Counted from the first letter of the stretch, positions 36,535-45,562 are shown. The stretch: 64,000 bases of DNA from Halobacillus litoralis (GCF_020524025.1 NZ_JAIVKN010000001.1:1054001-1118000); one strand, 5' to 3'. A program made the numbers and translations. The notes: generated from the letters alone by a model not told the origin.

Positions 36535-37595
36535 GATGAACCGTTCCTTTCTTTTTCCTGCGCTTGTCCACTTGCTAAAGCGAGCCGCAGCTCGAAATAG
36601 TCATATCTTCCTTCAAAAGCCTGATGAATCTGCTTCAGACGTTTTGTATCCAGGGATTGAGCCATTTGGTTGATCTCTTCGACTTGTGACCTTTGTAAAA
36701 AACCATCGATGTTAAACTGCGGAACGATTAGAGCTGCCTCAACGATATGGTCCTGGATGGTACTTTTTTTCAGGCGTCGGATGGTAATAATCTCTTCCAT
36801 ACTTAACCCTTGTTGTATATAATGATACGTTCTCCTTGCAGATTGTGTAATTAAATAAGCGGGGTCTAATCCTCTCGTACATAAATGAAGAACGGGAAAA
36901 TCGCCCGGCTTTTCTTTTGCTTGCTGGAAGAAGAAATAATACGTATGAGCCAGGCTTATATAGACATCTTCTTGACTGAGCTCGTATTTATCCTTCAACT
37001 GATCAAGCGTCATACCAATGACTCCTCCTCCTGTAAGACGATGACTAAACAATTCGGCTTCAATTTCAATATGTTCACTTAACAAACTATCGATTTCCTT
37101 ATAAAGAGAGTCCGAAAGTTTTTCCATTTTAGAGTGGAATTTCGTAAAGACCGTTTTCACCCATCTCTGAGAAAGAGTATCTTCTACAATAGGAACATAT
37201 GATGTCCTACCCACTTTCCAGTTAGCAGCCGTTTGAATAAGCAGATTCAACCTCTGAATGAAAGAGGGGATCACTTCATGCCACGTCATACCCTTAAAAT
37301 GAGCCAGGAAAGAAACTGGATAAGCATCCAATTGCTCCTTCCCTTTTGCAGAAAGATGAGGAAAATCTTGATGCTGCAGAAAAATCAGACCTTCCTGAAG
37401 ATAAAAAGTCACCCAGCGGTCTAAATGCTCTCGTTTTAATTCAGGAAAAATCCCAAAATAAGAGTCCAGCTCGTATCCTTTTGCATCCTGCATAGTCTGG
37501 GAGGATCGTTTGCCTGTCAATAAGTTATATATACCAGAGATTGTCCGTTCTCCTTTTAATCGCTCTACACACGTAAGTACTAAACAAGTAAACAT
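36531..37595 (-). CDS. ypbB: Helix-turn-helix protein YpbB
   Basis: 354 residues; no catalytic motif seen. The C-terminal ~90 residues form a HTH_40-type helicase-associated winged-helix (YHYIQQGLSMEEIITIRRLKKSTIQDHIVEAAL). The N-terminal part is helical (CVERLKGERTISGIYNLLTGKRSSQT). It lies directly before recQ with a stop/start overlap, as in B. subtilis, which suggests a role with RecQ, but none has been shown that I know of. Confidence 0.85.
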   Translation of the reverse strand: MFTCLVLTCVERLKGERTISGIYNLLTGKRSSQTMQDAKGYELDSYFGIFPELKREHLDRWVTFYLQEGLIFLQHQDFPHLSAKGKEQLDAYPVSFLAHFKGMTWHEVIPSFIQRLNLLIQTAANWKVGRTSYVPIVEDTLSQRWVKTVFTKFHSKMEKLSDSLYKEIDSLLSEHIEIEAELFSHRLTGGGVIGMTLDQLKDKYELSQEDVYISLAHTYYFFFQQAKEKPGDFPVLHLCTRGLDPAYLITQSARRTYHYIQQGLSMEEIITIRRLKKSTIQDHIVEAALIVPQFNIDGFLQRSQVEEINQMAQSLDTKRLKQIHQAFEGRYDYFELRLALASGQAQEKERNGSS

Positions 37596-37634
37596 CTTCC
37601 TGCCTCCTTTCTATGCTCCGCGAATATATTCAAG

Positions 37635-37663
37635 TTGAAAAGTCTCCACCTGCGTTTTACAAT
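37635..37663 (+). promoter_or_regulatory. Likely sigma-A promoter of fer
   Basis: TTGAAA and TACAAT separated by 17 bases on the plus strand, about 70 bases before the fer GTG. Five of six and five of six matches to consensus, read by eye. Confidence 0.65.
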
Positions 37664-37665
37664 AA

Positions 37666-37983
<318 letters not shown>

Positions 37984-37987
37984 TTTA

Positions 37988-38018
37988 AGTCCCCTCTCTT
38001 ATCCGGAGGGGCTTTTTT
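37988..38018 (+). terminator. Terminator of fer
   Basis: Stem CCCCTC / GAGGGG with a short loop and six T residues on the plus strand, directly after the fer stop. It overlaps the end of the convergent XRE gene by two bases. Confidence 0.85.
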
Positions 38019-38475
38019 ACTTCCCTCGTTTCACCAGGCTTTCAAAACGAATTTCTGCTTCCAAACGATCTAGAGTGGAAAAAATTCGATAGTTTTCCTC
38101 GTTAATAATTCTGTAGTGTTGACTAATCATATTCTGCTGAAGAGTAAAGGCCCCACCCTCAGCAATGGACTGCCACCATACCTTCCCTCCCATTGTTTTC
38201 TTACCAGGGGGATCGATCTGATGATGCGCTACTGTTTCCATGATTTCTAAAGGAGCATCACCCAGGACACCCTTAATAATTTCGCTTTCTTGAAAAAGTG
38301 CACAAACAGCTACAACTGTTGTCCAGCCGGCAGTCGTCCTTTGTTTTTCAATTTGTACCAACGTTTTCTTTGATAAACCCAATATATCCGCCATACGGTC
38401 CTGCGTATATCCGTATTCCACACGAATCAATTTTATTTTTTCTGACATCCAGCTTCTTAACTGTTCTTTATCCAT
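38017..38475 (-). CDS. XRE-family helix-turn-helix regulator
   Basis: 152 residues from the ATG at 38475. The N-terminal 65 residues hold a Cro/CI-like DNA-binding domain (IRVEYGYTQDRMADILGLSKKTLVQIEKQR). The rest (ISQHYRIINEENYRIFSTL) shows no known ligand pocket to me. Convergent with fer and downstream of rsiX. The target is unknown; autoregulation is common in this family but not visible here. Confidence 0.75.
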   Translation of the reverse strand: MDKEQLRSWMSEKIKLIRVEYGYTQDRMADILGLSKKTLVQIEKQRTTAGWTTVVAVCALFQESEIIKGVLGDAPLEIMETVAHHQIDPPGKKTMGGKVWWQSIAEGGAFTLQQNMISQHYRIINEENYRIFSTLDRLEAEIRFESLVKRGK

Positions 38476-38535
38476 TCGTTGATCGTCCCCTTTGCTACAT
38501 TCTCTCATTTTAACATGAGAAGCAAAGGTCTTCCC

Positions 38536-38580
38536 ATTGAAAAGAAAGAATCCTCTCTTCAAAGTAAAGGAAGAGAGGAA
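38536..38580 (-). terminator. Terminator of rsiX
   Basis: Nine-base-pair stem CCTCTCTTC / GAAGAGAGG with a TTTCTTTTC-rich tail on the minus strand, just after the rsiX stop. Confidence 0.82.
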
Positions 38581-38591
38581 GGTCAACGAGT

Positions 38592-39761
38592 TTAAATGGG
38601 ATTTACTTTTTCTGGGACTTGGATCGGCTGGTCAAGATCATAAAAAGAAAACGACTGAACTTGAATCCCTTCAAATTTAACTTCCTTGTAACCGAATTGA
38701 TGAGCGGTTGCCATAATTGCTTCCATCATGGTCAGTACCTGCTGTTCACTTGCCCATGCTTGATGTTCTACTTGAATGCTGACTTCTTCGCTGGACGTTT
38801 CAACTGTAGCTAACTGTACATGCCCGGGTACCGGTGAAGTGATGAATTTTTCATTACCTCGGGTTTTCATCATTTGAAGAGCCTCTCTAAAGGACGTTTC
38901 ATCTGGTACCTGAACAGGGGCAAGGAATTTATGCGAGGATCCTTCAAATTGGTATAATTTAAATATATACTCTCCTTTTTCAATGGGAGAGAGCTCTTTC
39001 ACTTCTCCATAATTCCCTAGTGGTACGGCTCGACCTGATGATGTTTCAAGCTGTATGGTTTTTATATTTTCACCTTCCAGTTCCCAGCGGATACTATCTA
39101 TGACCATTTGGGAATAAGAAGACCCACTCACTTTGAATTGATCGGGAAAAATAACCTTTGCCCGTCCCTGTTCAATATCAATGGTTAAGTCTTCTGTAAT
39201 CCGTTCTGACAATCCGAGAGATCCAGCAGGAACACGATCAGAGAGAGAGGATGTTTGTGTCAAAGGTACCACTGTTTCTCCGTTCATTCCAGGATAAGCA
39301 TATGTTTTCCCTTCCCCATTTCCTGCCAGCAGGGAGTTCACTTCTACACTGTCCTCTGAGGTATTCGAGTCGTTGGAATGCGTATCTGTTGAAGAATGTT
39401 CTTGTGTTTGATTCGAGTTCTTTTCTAATGGATGATTCTTATCTGTTTTATCCTGCTCCGGCAGCTTCTCCGCTCCTTTACTTTCCTCAAGTGAAGAGTC
39501 AGACTTTGAGTGGGAGCCCTCAGATGAATCCTCCATAGTTACAGGATTCATCTGGTTAATGAACGTAGGAATGAATACAGTAAGCAGGAGGATGACGGTA
39601 AGGGTTGCGAGACTTGGAAACAACCAAGGTGGAAACTTCCTTTCAGGGATATTAACGCGTGCACGAACCGATAGATATAACTTTTCTTTCGATTGATGGT
39701 CCTTTAGAGACGGGAGTTGTCTTAATCGTTTTTCGACATCGTTATTTTTTTGTTTCTTCAT
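38592..39761 (-). CDS. rsiX: Anti-sigma factor RsiX
   Basis: Membrane-bound inhibitor of SigX. 389 residues (B. subtilis 368): a cytoplasmic N-terminus (about 45 residues, RQLPSLKDHQSKEKLY), one transmembrane helix (about 46-66), then a long Ser/Thr/Asp-rich stalk and extracellular beta domain (PAGSLGLSERITEDLTIDIEQGRAKV). The ATG lies 20 bases inside sigX, so the two are coupled. Not a zinc anti-sigma factor. Confidence 0.88.
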   Translation of the reverse strand: MKKQKNNDVEKRLRQLPSLKDHQSKEKLYLSVRARVNIPERKFPPWLFPSLATLTVILLLTVFIPTFINQMNPVTMEDSSEGSHSKSDSSLEESKGAEKLPEQDKTDKNHPLEKNSNQTQEHSSTDTHSNDSNTSEDSVEVNSLLAGNGEGKTYAYPGMNGETVVPLTQTSSLSDRVPAGSLGLSERITEDLTIDIEQGRAKVIFPDQFKVSGSSYSQMVIDSIRWELEGENIKTIQLETSSGRAVPLGNYGEVKELSPIEKGEYIFKLYQFEGSSHKFLAPVQVPDETSFREALQMMKTRGNEKFITSPVPGHVQLATVETSSEEVSIQVEHQAWASEQQVLTMMEAIMATAHQFGYKEVKFEGIQVQSFSFYDLDQPIQVPEKVNPI

Positions 39762-40290
39762 GATTACCGCTCCCCTCCTCTTGATTCTCCATCAGTGCTT
39801 TAATGGTTCTTATGGCTCTATGTTGAGTCGTTTTCACTTTGCTCTCACTCCAGCCCGTAACTTCTGCTGTTTCCTTAATTGTGAGCTCTTGTATGTAACG
39901 AAGGACGAGGACGCTGCGCTGGTTTACAGAGCAATGATCTAACGCATCGTAAACTTGTTGGATTTCTTCATTCTGAACAATTAATTCTTCAGGTACTGGA
40001 TGCTGATCTTTCAGCTCATCCCCTTTATCATGCCAATCAAAGAATCCCAAGATTCTGTTTCTTTTTCTCTTCTGCTTCCTGAAGTAATCGAAAATCACAT
40101 GACGAGCAATTGAAAACAACCATGTCTTCTCTGTACTTTTTCCGCTGAATGAGTCATAGGATTTTAAGACTTTCACATAAACATCCTGAACAAGATCTTC
40201 AGCGAGACTCCGGTCTTTCACCATGTACATAATAAACTGGAAAAGATCCTGGTGATAGTTTTCATAAAATTCATCGAAGAATTGTTTCAA
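39742..40290 (-). CDS. sigX: ECF sigma factor SigX
   Basis: Controls cell-surface charge and antimicrobial-peptide response genes in B. subtilis. The start is the TTG at 40290, eight bases after GGAGG, giving 182 residues. Region 2 (YHQDLFQFIMYMVKDRSLAEDLVQDVYVKVLKSY, then TWLFSIARHVIFDYFRKQ) and region 4 (LRYIQELTIKETAEVTGWSESKVKTTQHRAI) are complete. The conserved FDWH segment between them matches SigX. A SigX-type promoter lies upstream, so autoregulation is likely. Confidence 0.92.
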   Translation of the reverse strand: MKQFFDEFYENYHQDLFQFIMYMVKDRSLAEDLVQDVYVKVLKSYDSFSGKSTEKTWLFSIARHVIFDYFRKQKRKRNRILGFFDWHDKGDELKDQHPVPEELIVQNEEIQQVYDALDHCSVNQRSVLVLRYIQELTIKETAEVTGWSESKVKTTQHRAIRTIKALMENQEEGSGNHEETKK

Positions 40291-40318
40291 TAGCCGTACC
40301 TCCTGAGTCACCTGAATA

Positions 40319-40344
40319 GTCGTTTTATGTATGTAAAAGTTACA
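40319..40344 (-). promoter_or_regulatory. SigX-type promoter upstream of sigX
   Basis: On the minus strand TGTAAC and CGAC are 16 bases apart, the B. subtilis SigX consensus (-35 tGTAAC, -10 CGAC). It lies about 30 bases before the TTG start, fitting a transcript start inside the leader. Read by eye. Confidence 0.7.
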
Positions 40345-40391
40345 CTTCTAATCTTAATATGTGAAAAATGAGAAAGAAATCTGTAATTTAA

Positions 40392-40462
40392 TTGAAAGAA
40401 AAAAAGTTGAATACAAATGATGGAGGACACGATTACCTAAAGCCATCAAGCGTATTCAACGA
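40392..40462 (-). terminator. Large terminator hairpin of the alpha/beta hydrolase gene
   Basis: Outer arms GTTGAATAC / GTATTCAAC and inner arms TGATGG / CCATCA across a 60-base element, followed on the minus strand by seven T residues and TTTC. It separates the hydrolase from sigX. Confidence 0.75.
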
Positions 40463-40473
40463 ACTAAAAAAGA

Positions 40474-41310
40474 TTATGACTGTGCATCAGCGGTATAAGC
40501 TTTTTCCTCTAAATCTGGCAGAAGCACTTGACCTTTTGATTGAATAAACTCTAATGAACACTCATTAAATGCCTGTGGTTTATCTAAGTTCACTACGTGG
40601 CCGCTGCCAGGAACGATTAATAAAGCTGCGAGATTTAGATTACCAATATCTTTCTTAAGACGTTTTTTGAACATATGGTCTTCTTCACCGGTAATATAGA
40701 GTTTGGGTACCAATGAGGCTTTTTCATTTACACGTTTGAACGTAGTTTCTACGCTTGGAAAGATGTCATACCAGCCTAGAAACTCCCCTCTCCCCATCTG
40801 AGAGGCCTCACTGATGAAAGCACTTCTAGATTCTTTGTGATTACTCTTCGGCATGAGGATATGCGCAAAAAGGGAATAAATCCATAAATGAGGCATGAGG
40901 TTCTTAATCCAACCACCTAAAGTAAACAAAGTTCTAGACAGTGGAGTAAAGCCTGTAATTGCTCCGCCCAGCACTGCCGTTTCCACTCGTTGTGGTGCAA
41001 TCGTTAAAATGTTATTAATTAGTACAGATCCCAGTGATATCCCGACAAAGTGGGCTTTTTTTATATTTAATTTATCCAGTATCTCTATAATATCTTTGGC
41101 AGCACAGTCAAAAGAGAACCCTTCCATATAACTATATACGCTGGGGGATTTTTTGTGGCCGGGTAAATTCACTGCAATGATATTATAATCTTTTCTAAAC
41201 GCTTTCACTTGAGGGAAGAAAATATTTGAGCTCCCTCCAATCCCATGAAGGAGAATTACATATTCTTTCGCCTGGTCTTTACCTAAAACTTTATAATCTA
41301 ACAAATACAA
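40474..41310 (-). CDS. Alpha/beta hydrolase
   Basis: 278 residues, no signal peptide. Catalytic triad candidates: nucleophile serine in GISLGS (near residue 92), Asp in TGEEDHMF, and His in GSGHVVNLDKP. HGIGGSS near residue 23 is the oxyanion region. It starts at a TTG behind AAGGAG. It is a single-gene transcript, not found between sigX and resE in B. subtilis, so it is likely an insertion or local rearrangement. Substrate unknown. Confidence 0.8.
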   Translation of the reverse strand: MYLLDYKVLGKDQAKEYVILLHGIGGSSNIFFPQVKAFRKDYNIIAVNLPGHKKSPSVYSYMEGFSFDCAAKDIIEILDKLNIKKAHFVGISLGSVLINNILTIAPQRVETAVLGGAITGFTPLSRTLFTLGGWIKNLMPHLWIYSLFAHILMPKSNHKESRSAFISEASQMGRGEFLGWYDIFPSVETTFKRVNEKASLVPKLYITGEEDHMFKKRLKKDIGNLNLAALLIVPGSGHVVNLDKPQAFNECSLEFIQSKGQVLLPDLEEKAYTADAQS

Positions 41311-41665
41311 TCTTCTCCTTACTGATGTTATATATCCTTACTCATTAAAACACACTTTTATTAAAATCCACAAAAAAGGGTAGGCTTAATCAAATAGAAA
41401 CGTTTTGTCAACAGAGTTTAAGTTCACCTAAGAATTTCATCTTACCTTCAGCCCGGATAAGGACAGAGGTTTATCCATCGTAACATTAAATGGAGAGAAC
41501 GCGGAATTTTCATTTCATAGCATACTAAATAATCCCGGATTCTTACGGAACGGCAGAAAGCCTATTTATAGAAATTCTTTTAAATACAAACCTTTACTAG
41601 AAATAGAGGATTAAAAAGATGAGGCATTGTTACTCTACCATTAAAAGTTTAAAGATGACAAACCC
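41311..41665. other. Gene-free stretch upstream of the hydrolase
   Basis: About 355 bases with no convincing reading frame or structured RNA. A TTGACA sits near 41406 on the minus strand but lacks a well-placed -10 box. It may hold the hydrolase promoter. Confidence 0.5.
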
Positions 41666-41694
41666 AAAAAAAGCTACCCGTTTATGGGCAGCTA
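41666..41694 (-). terminator. Terminator of the ECF S-component gene
   Basis: Stem AGCTGCCC / GGGTAGCT (one mismatch) with a TTTTTTT tail on the minus strand, overlapping the gene's stop. Confidence 0.8.
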
Positions 41695-42204
41695 AGAAAT
41701 GTTCGTAATGGCATTTCTTTTATTATAGCGTTGAAATAGAGCACCTAAGATTGGCGACAGTATTAAGATAAAAGCAGTATTGGAAATCGCATGGTTGATA
41801 TCCATCGGTAAACCTGCCAGATAGTAAGGCCAGAAAGGCTGACCGACAGCTCTCATGGTAAGAGAAAGAATGAAACCGAAAAACAGTCCACTAAAGAAAC
41901 CATACCCGGATAAGAGCCAAGCAGGAGTGTTCGGCCATAGTTTCCCTATCCATCCTGCCGTTACACCAATTATGGACCAGGCTGCAATCTGCCAGACGGT
42001 CCAAACACCCATCCCAAGCAGCATATTGGAAACGAATGTTGTCAGGAAGGCAATAATAATTCCTGCAAGCGGTCCCAGCCAGAAACCGGCTATGATGATA
42101 ATTGCTGTCACCGGCTGTACGTTAGGAACGGTCGAGAGAGCCATGCGGCCTGCCACAGCGAGGGATGCCAGCATAGCAATCAAGGTCAATTTATATGTTT
42201 TCAT
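41692..42204 (-). CDS. ECF transporter substrate-binding (S) component, probably for cobalamin
   Basis: 170 residues, strongly hydrophobic, with about five to six transmembrane helices. It has the ECF S-component look: short N-terminus, AGRMALSTVPNVQPVTAIIIIAGFWLGP, then GMGVWTVWQIAAWSIIGVTAGW. No ATPase or T component is adjacent, so it would share the housekeeping EcfAA'T module (group II). It begins six bases after the DUF4430 lipoprotein gene, under a cobalamin riboswitch, which is why I propose cobalamin or a precursor as substrate. Confidence 0.8.
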   Translation of the reverse strand: MKTYKLTLIAMLASLAVAGRMALSTVPNVQPVTAIIIIAGFWLGPLAGIIIAFLTTFVSNMLLGMGVWTVWQIAAWSIIGVTAGWIGKLWPNTPAWLLSGYGFFSGLFFGFILSLTMRAVGQPFWPYYLAGLPMDINHAISNTAFILILSPILGALFQRYNKRNAITNIS

Positions 42205-42210
42205 TCTTTA

Positions 42211-42606
42211 TCATTCCCAGGAATGGTAATCAAATAGAATGTCGTCTCCTTCTTTTACCTCATATTCATTTGCTCCTACCGTTGCTTCTTCACCATTAAC
42301 GGTATACATCCAGGCCATTTTTTCTTCCTGATTGCCTGCCACTCCTTCAATACTGTTAATAAAACCATCTGTCTGCTCAACTTCAAAATTCTCTTCCATC
42401 AATTCCATCAGGGTTGTTCCTTCTTCAACGGTAAATTGTTCGTCCGCCAGAACTTCTTCACCATTTTTCTTAGATAGTTCAACTTGAACCGTTACTTCCT
42501 TCACTTCTTCTTGCGAAGTGTTCGACATCTCTTCCTGAGCACCACATCCTGCCAGCACTCCTGCTGTTATAACAGCAGCTAGTAAAAACGAATACCATTT
42601 ACCCAT
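42211..42606 (-). CDS. DUF4430 lipoprotein, candidate cobalamin-binding surface protein
   Basis: 131 residues. The signal peptide ends in the lipobox LAGC (cysteine near residue 21), so it is anchored outside the membrane. The mature part is acidic, with a DUF4430 core (VTVQVELSKKNGEEVLADEQF, EGTTLMELMEENFEVEQTDG, MAWMYTVNGEEATVGANEYEVKEGDDILF). That fold is shared with the C-terminal domain of transcobalamin and intrinsic factor. With the riboswitch upstream and ECF S component downstream, B12 capture is the likely role (inference). Confidence 0.8.
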   Translation of the reverse strand: MGKWYSFLLAAVITAGVLAGCGAQEEMSNTSQEEVKEVTVQVELSKKNGEEVLADEQFTVEEGTTLMELMEENFEVEQTDGFINSIEGVAGNQEEKMAWMYTVNGEEATVGANEYEVKEGDDILFDYHSWE

Positions 42607-42730
42607 TCCTCATCTCTCCCCATCTCTTTTTTGTTTCTTTGCTTACAATAGAAAAGAGACGAAACAACCAAAGAGGCATATGTAAAAGAATAAATGTGCA
42701 AGGGGTGACCCTTTTTTTAAACCCGGCCCA

Positions 42731-42766
42731 TAAAAAAAGCTTGTCCATAGTATAGGACAAGCTTAA
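42731..42766 (-). terminator. Expression-platform terminator of the cobalamin riboswitch
   Basis: Ten-base-pair stem AAGCTTGTCC / GGACAAGCTT and a T-run on the minus strand, between the aptamer and the lipoprotein gene. It could end resE read-through as well as the riboswitch leader. An anti-terminator partner was not worked out. Confidence 0.75.
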
Positions 42767-42844
42767 GACAAACCGTATAGGTTAAAAACACGTTCTTTTT
42801 CAGACCAATCGGTTGTCTCAAATGCTCAATCCCCGAAGCTTTGA

Positions 42845-43015
42845 AACGTTGGATCAGGCAGGTCTACTGACTTGTGTGTCATCCTATTCAGGACCCTTCC
42901 CATGCGGAAAGCACAGTGGAATTTCCCTTTCGTCTACACTTACAGTTGCGAGGACAGTTCTGGTCTTTCACCAGATTCCCTATTAAGTCTTTATCAGACA
43001 CCTGAATCCTCTTCG
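42845..43015 (-). ncRNA. Cobalamin (B12) riboswitch aptamer
   Basis: On the minus strand the conserved blocks occur in order: AGGTGTC near 43000, AATAGGGAA at 42976-42984, GGTGAAAGACC, the GCAACTGTAAG block near 42940, CCACTGTGC, GGGAAGG, GATGACACACAAGTCAG, and the B12 box AGTCAGTAGACCTGCC at 42858-42873. The last is the signature of the class. It precedes a terminator hairpin and then the DUF4430 and ECF S-component genes, so adenosylcobalamin would lower their expression. Confidence 0.92.
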
Positions 43016-43064
43016 TATGAAGTTCCATAATTAAGATTACATGAACTCTCCTGCATTAGCAACA

Positions 43065-44846
43065 CTAATTTTCAGCATTCATATCTGGAATCTTAAGAGT
43101 GAAGGTCGTTCCTTCATTAATTTTACTGTGAACACTAATGCTTCCTTCATGTGCTTCCACTATATTCTTAGCTATGGCAAGTCCTAAACCAGTTCCTTTT
43201 TTATAGTTTTTGCTTTCCCGTTTCCTGGATTTATCCGCTTTGTAAAACCGCTCAAATACAAAAGGAAGGTCTTCCTCAGCTATTCCAAGCCCTGAGTCAT
43301 GAACAGAGGCGACCCATTCACCCCTGCCGGCATCTACTGTCACAAGCACCTCGCCTCCACTCTCGGAATGACGTATAGCATTATCAATTAAGTTTGTAAA
43401 TACCTGTTCAATTCTGTCAGGATCAAAATGAAGTGTTTTTAGATTTTGATTGATACTATAGGTCAAAACCACCCCTTTTTCATTGGCAATGCCGTGAAAC
43501 TTACGGATGATTTTGTGCATATATGTCTCCATATCAATTGGTTCGATGGAAAGCTGAATATGCCCAGCCTCCATTCTCGCCAGGTCTAAAAGTTCATTTA
43601 CAAGGCGGCCAATGCGCAAGGATTCATCATGAATAATCTGCGCCAGCTCGTTTTTCTCTTCTTTACTCTCGGCAATATCATCAACTATAGCCTCACTATA
43701 CCCCTGCAGCATTGAAATAGGAGTGCGCAGTTCATGAGAAACATTAGCAATAAAATCTTTACGTAATTTGTTCAGGCGCCTTTCTTCTGTCATATCTCTC
43801 AAAACAGCTACAGCCCCCCGGACCTTTTGACGATCATACAGTGGTGTCATGATAATGACCCAGGACCTTCCCTGCAGGGTTACTTCTGTCATTGATTCAT
43901 TTTCTTCTGATATGACACTCCTGAACAATTCCTGCAAAGGTTCTGGAAGGGCGTCTTCCTTATTCCAAACTCCATGATTTTTCTCGAATTCATACGCTTC
44001 CAGATATTGCTGAGCTGGCGGGTTGGATACGAGAACATCCCCTTGTCTATTTATGGTAATGACACCGTCAGCCATAGATCGGAGAATTCCTGAGAGCTGT
44101 TCTTTTTCCTGGTTTAGAGCATTGATATGAAACTTCAATTCTCGTCCCATCCGGTTAAAGGCCATCGCGAGCTCACCAATTTCATCATGAGTACGAATGG
44201 GTATTTTTGTATTAAACTCACCCTTGGCCAGTTCCAAAGCTCCTTCTCTCATCTTTATTAAAGGAGCTGTAATCCTTGTAGAGAGGAAAAAAGCAAAAAT
44301 GGTTGTTAAAACAATGGCAATACCTGCTCCAAGGAAGATAATCTTTGTTGTCTGCTCTGAGGTTTCTTCAATAGTATCAAGCGATTGATAAACAAACACA
44401 GCCCCTTTATTATCTGAAAGGGGGGTTCCCACGACCATTACACCAGTTTCACTTGATTCAAGAGAAGCTACTTTTTTCACATCTACCCCCTCTTCCAGGA
44501 CAGCAGAGAGCTCAGGGTCCTTATCAAACCATTGAGCATCCATTTTTGGAAGATTTTCAGAATTACTTTCGGATATTAGCACTTGATCCGGTCCCCATGT
44601 AATGACCGCTCTGCTTTCAGGGTCTTTCACCATTGCTGTAGTGGATAGCAGAAGGTCTTGATCTCCTTCAAAACGGTCCACAACTTCAGAAATTTTATCA
44701 GCCGTCTGAAGCAAATGTTTCTCCGCTTCCAACACATGATAATTCTGAAAAAATTCCAGCAGCAATATGGTTAAGATGAACAACACAAAGCAAACGAGGA
44801 AGAGAATGGTAAACCAAAGTTTACCGACTACACTACGCCAAAACAT
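43065..44846 (-). CDS. resE: Sensor histidine kinase ResE
   Basis: Senses oxygen or redox state with ResD and controls aerobic/anaerobic respiration. 593 residues: transmembrane helix (about 9-29), an extracytoplasmic domain, second helix (about 170-190), HAMP (to ~245), a PAS domain (about 250-345), the HisKA box with H371 (ANVSHELRTPIS) and an ATPase domain (DNAIRHS, VHDSGLGI, FKADKS-type lid, GTGLGLAI). The ATG shares one base with the resD stop (TGATG). Confidence 0.95.
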   Translation of the reverse strand: MFWRSVVGKLWFTILFLVCFVLFILTILLLEFFQNYHVLEAEKHLLQTADKISEVVDRFEGDQDLLLSTTAMVKDPESRAVITWGPDQVLISESNSENLPKMDAQWFDKDPELSAVLEEGVDVKKVASLESSETGVMVVGTPLSDNKGAVFVYQSLDTIEETSEQTTKIIFLGAGIAIVLTTIFAFFLSTRITAPLIKMREGALELAKGEFNTKIPIRTHDEIGELAMAFNRMGRELKFHINALNQEKEQLSGILRSMADGVITINRQGDVLVSNPPAQQYLEAYEFEKNHGVWNKEDALPEPLQELFRSVISEENESMTEVTLQGRSWVIIMTPLYDRQKVRGAVAVLRDMTEERRLNKLRKDFIANVSHELRTPISMLQGYSEAIVDDIAESKEEKNELAQIIHDESLRIGRLVNELLDLARMEAGHIQLSIEPIDMETYMHKIIRKFHGIANEKGVVLTYSINQNLKTLHFDPDRIEQVFTNLIDNAIRHSESGGEVLVTVDAGRGEWVASVHDSGLGIAEEDLPFVFERFYKADKSRKRESKNYKKGTGLGLAIAKNIVEAHEGSISVHSKINEGTTFTLKIPDMNAEN

Positions 44847-45562
44847 CAGTCACCAGTGACCTCAAACTTATACCCAATGCCCCATACGGTGACAATCATG
44901 CCAGCGGCTTCAGCGGATACTTTACTAAGCTTTTCACGTAGTCTTTTTACATGGGTGTCGACTGTTCGTAAATCGCCAAAAAACTCATACTGCCACACTT
45001 CTTTTAGTAAACGTTCTCTGTCGAAAACTTTATCTGGTGATTGAGCCATATAGTGAAGAAGCTCATATTCCTTTGGTGTTAGAGCAATTTCTTCTCCGTC
45101 CGCTGTCACACGGTGTGCATCGTTATCAATAGTCATGTGTGGAAAAACAAGGACATTTCTTGCTGAAGTCTCCGTTTCTAAGAATTTCGTAGAAGAAGAC
45201 CTTCTCAAGAGCGCCTTCACTCTTAAAACAACCTCTCGTGGGCTGAAAGGTTTTACAATATAATCATCTGTTCCGACCTCGAAGCCCTGCACTCTGTTGG
45301 CCTCTTCCCCCTTGGCTGTGAGCATAATGACAGGTGTTGCCTTCTTTTCACGAAGTTCTTTACACACTTCTATTCCATCTTTACCTGGAAGCATCAAATC
45401 AAGAAGTATAATGTCATAGTCGTTTTGTACGGCTTTTCTTAACGCTTCCTCCCCATCTTCCGCTTCATCAATCATATAATTTTCTCTCTCCAGGTACATT
45501 CGGATAAGGCGACGTATACGCTCTTCATCATCGACAACTAATACTTTTGCTTCTCTATCCAT
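44846..45562 (-). CDS. resD: Response regulator ResD
   Basis: OmpR/PhoB-type regulator, 238 residues. Receiver domain with acidic pocket (DDE at 11-13), phosphorylation site D55 (ILLDLMLPGKDG) and K in TAKGEE, then a winged helix (LTPKEYELLHYMAQSPDKVFDRERLL, VDTHVKRLREK). GGAGGTTG precedes the ATG. Follows the resABC genes, 80 bases downstream of resC, as in B. subtilis. Activates resABC and other respiration genes there. Confidence 0.95.
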   Translation of the reverse strand: MDREAKVLVVDDEERIRRLIRMYLERENYMIDEAEDGEEALRKAVQNDYDIILLDLMLPGKDGIEVCKELREKKATPVIMLTAKGEEANRVQGFEVGTDDYIVKPFSPREVVLRVKALLRRSSSTKFLETETSARNVLVFPHMTIDNDAHRVTADGEEIALTPKEYELLHYMAQSPDKVFDRERLLKEVWQYEFFGDLRTVDTHVKRLREKLSKVSAEAAGMIVTVWGIGYKFEVTGD

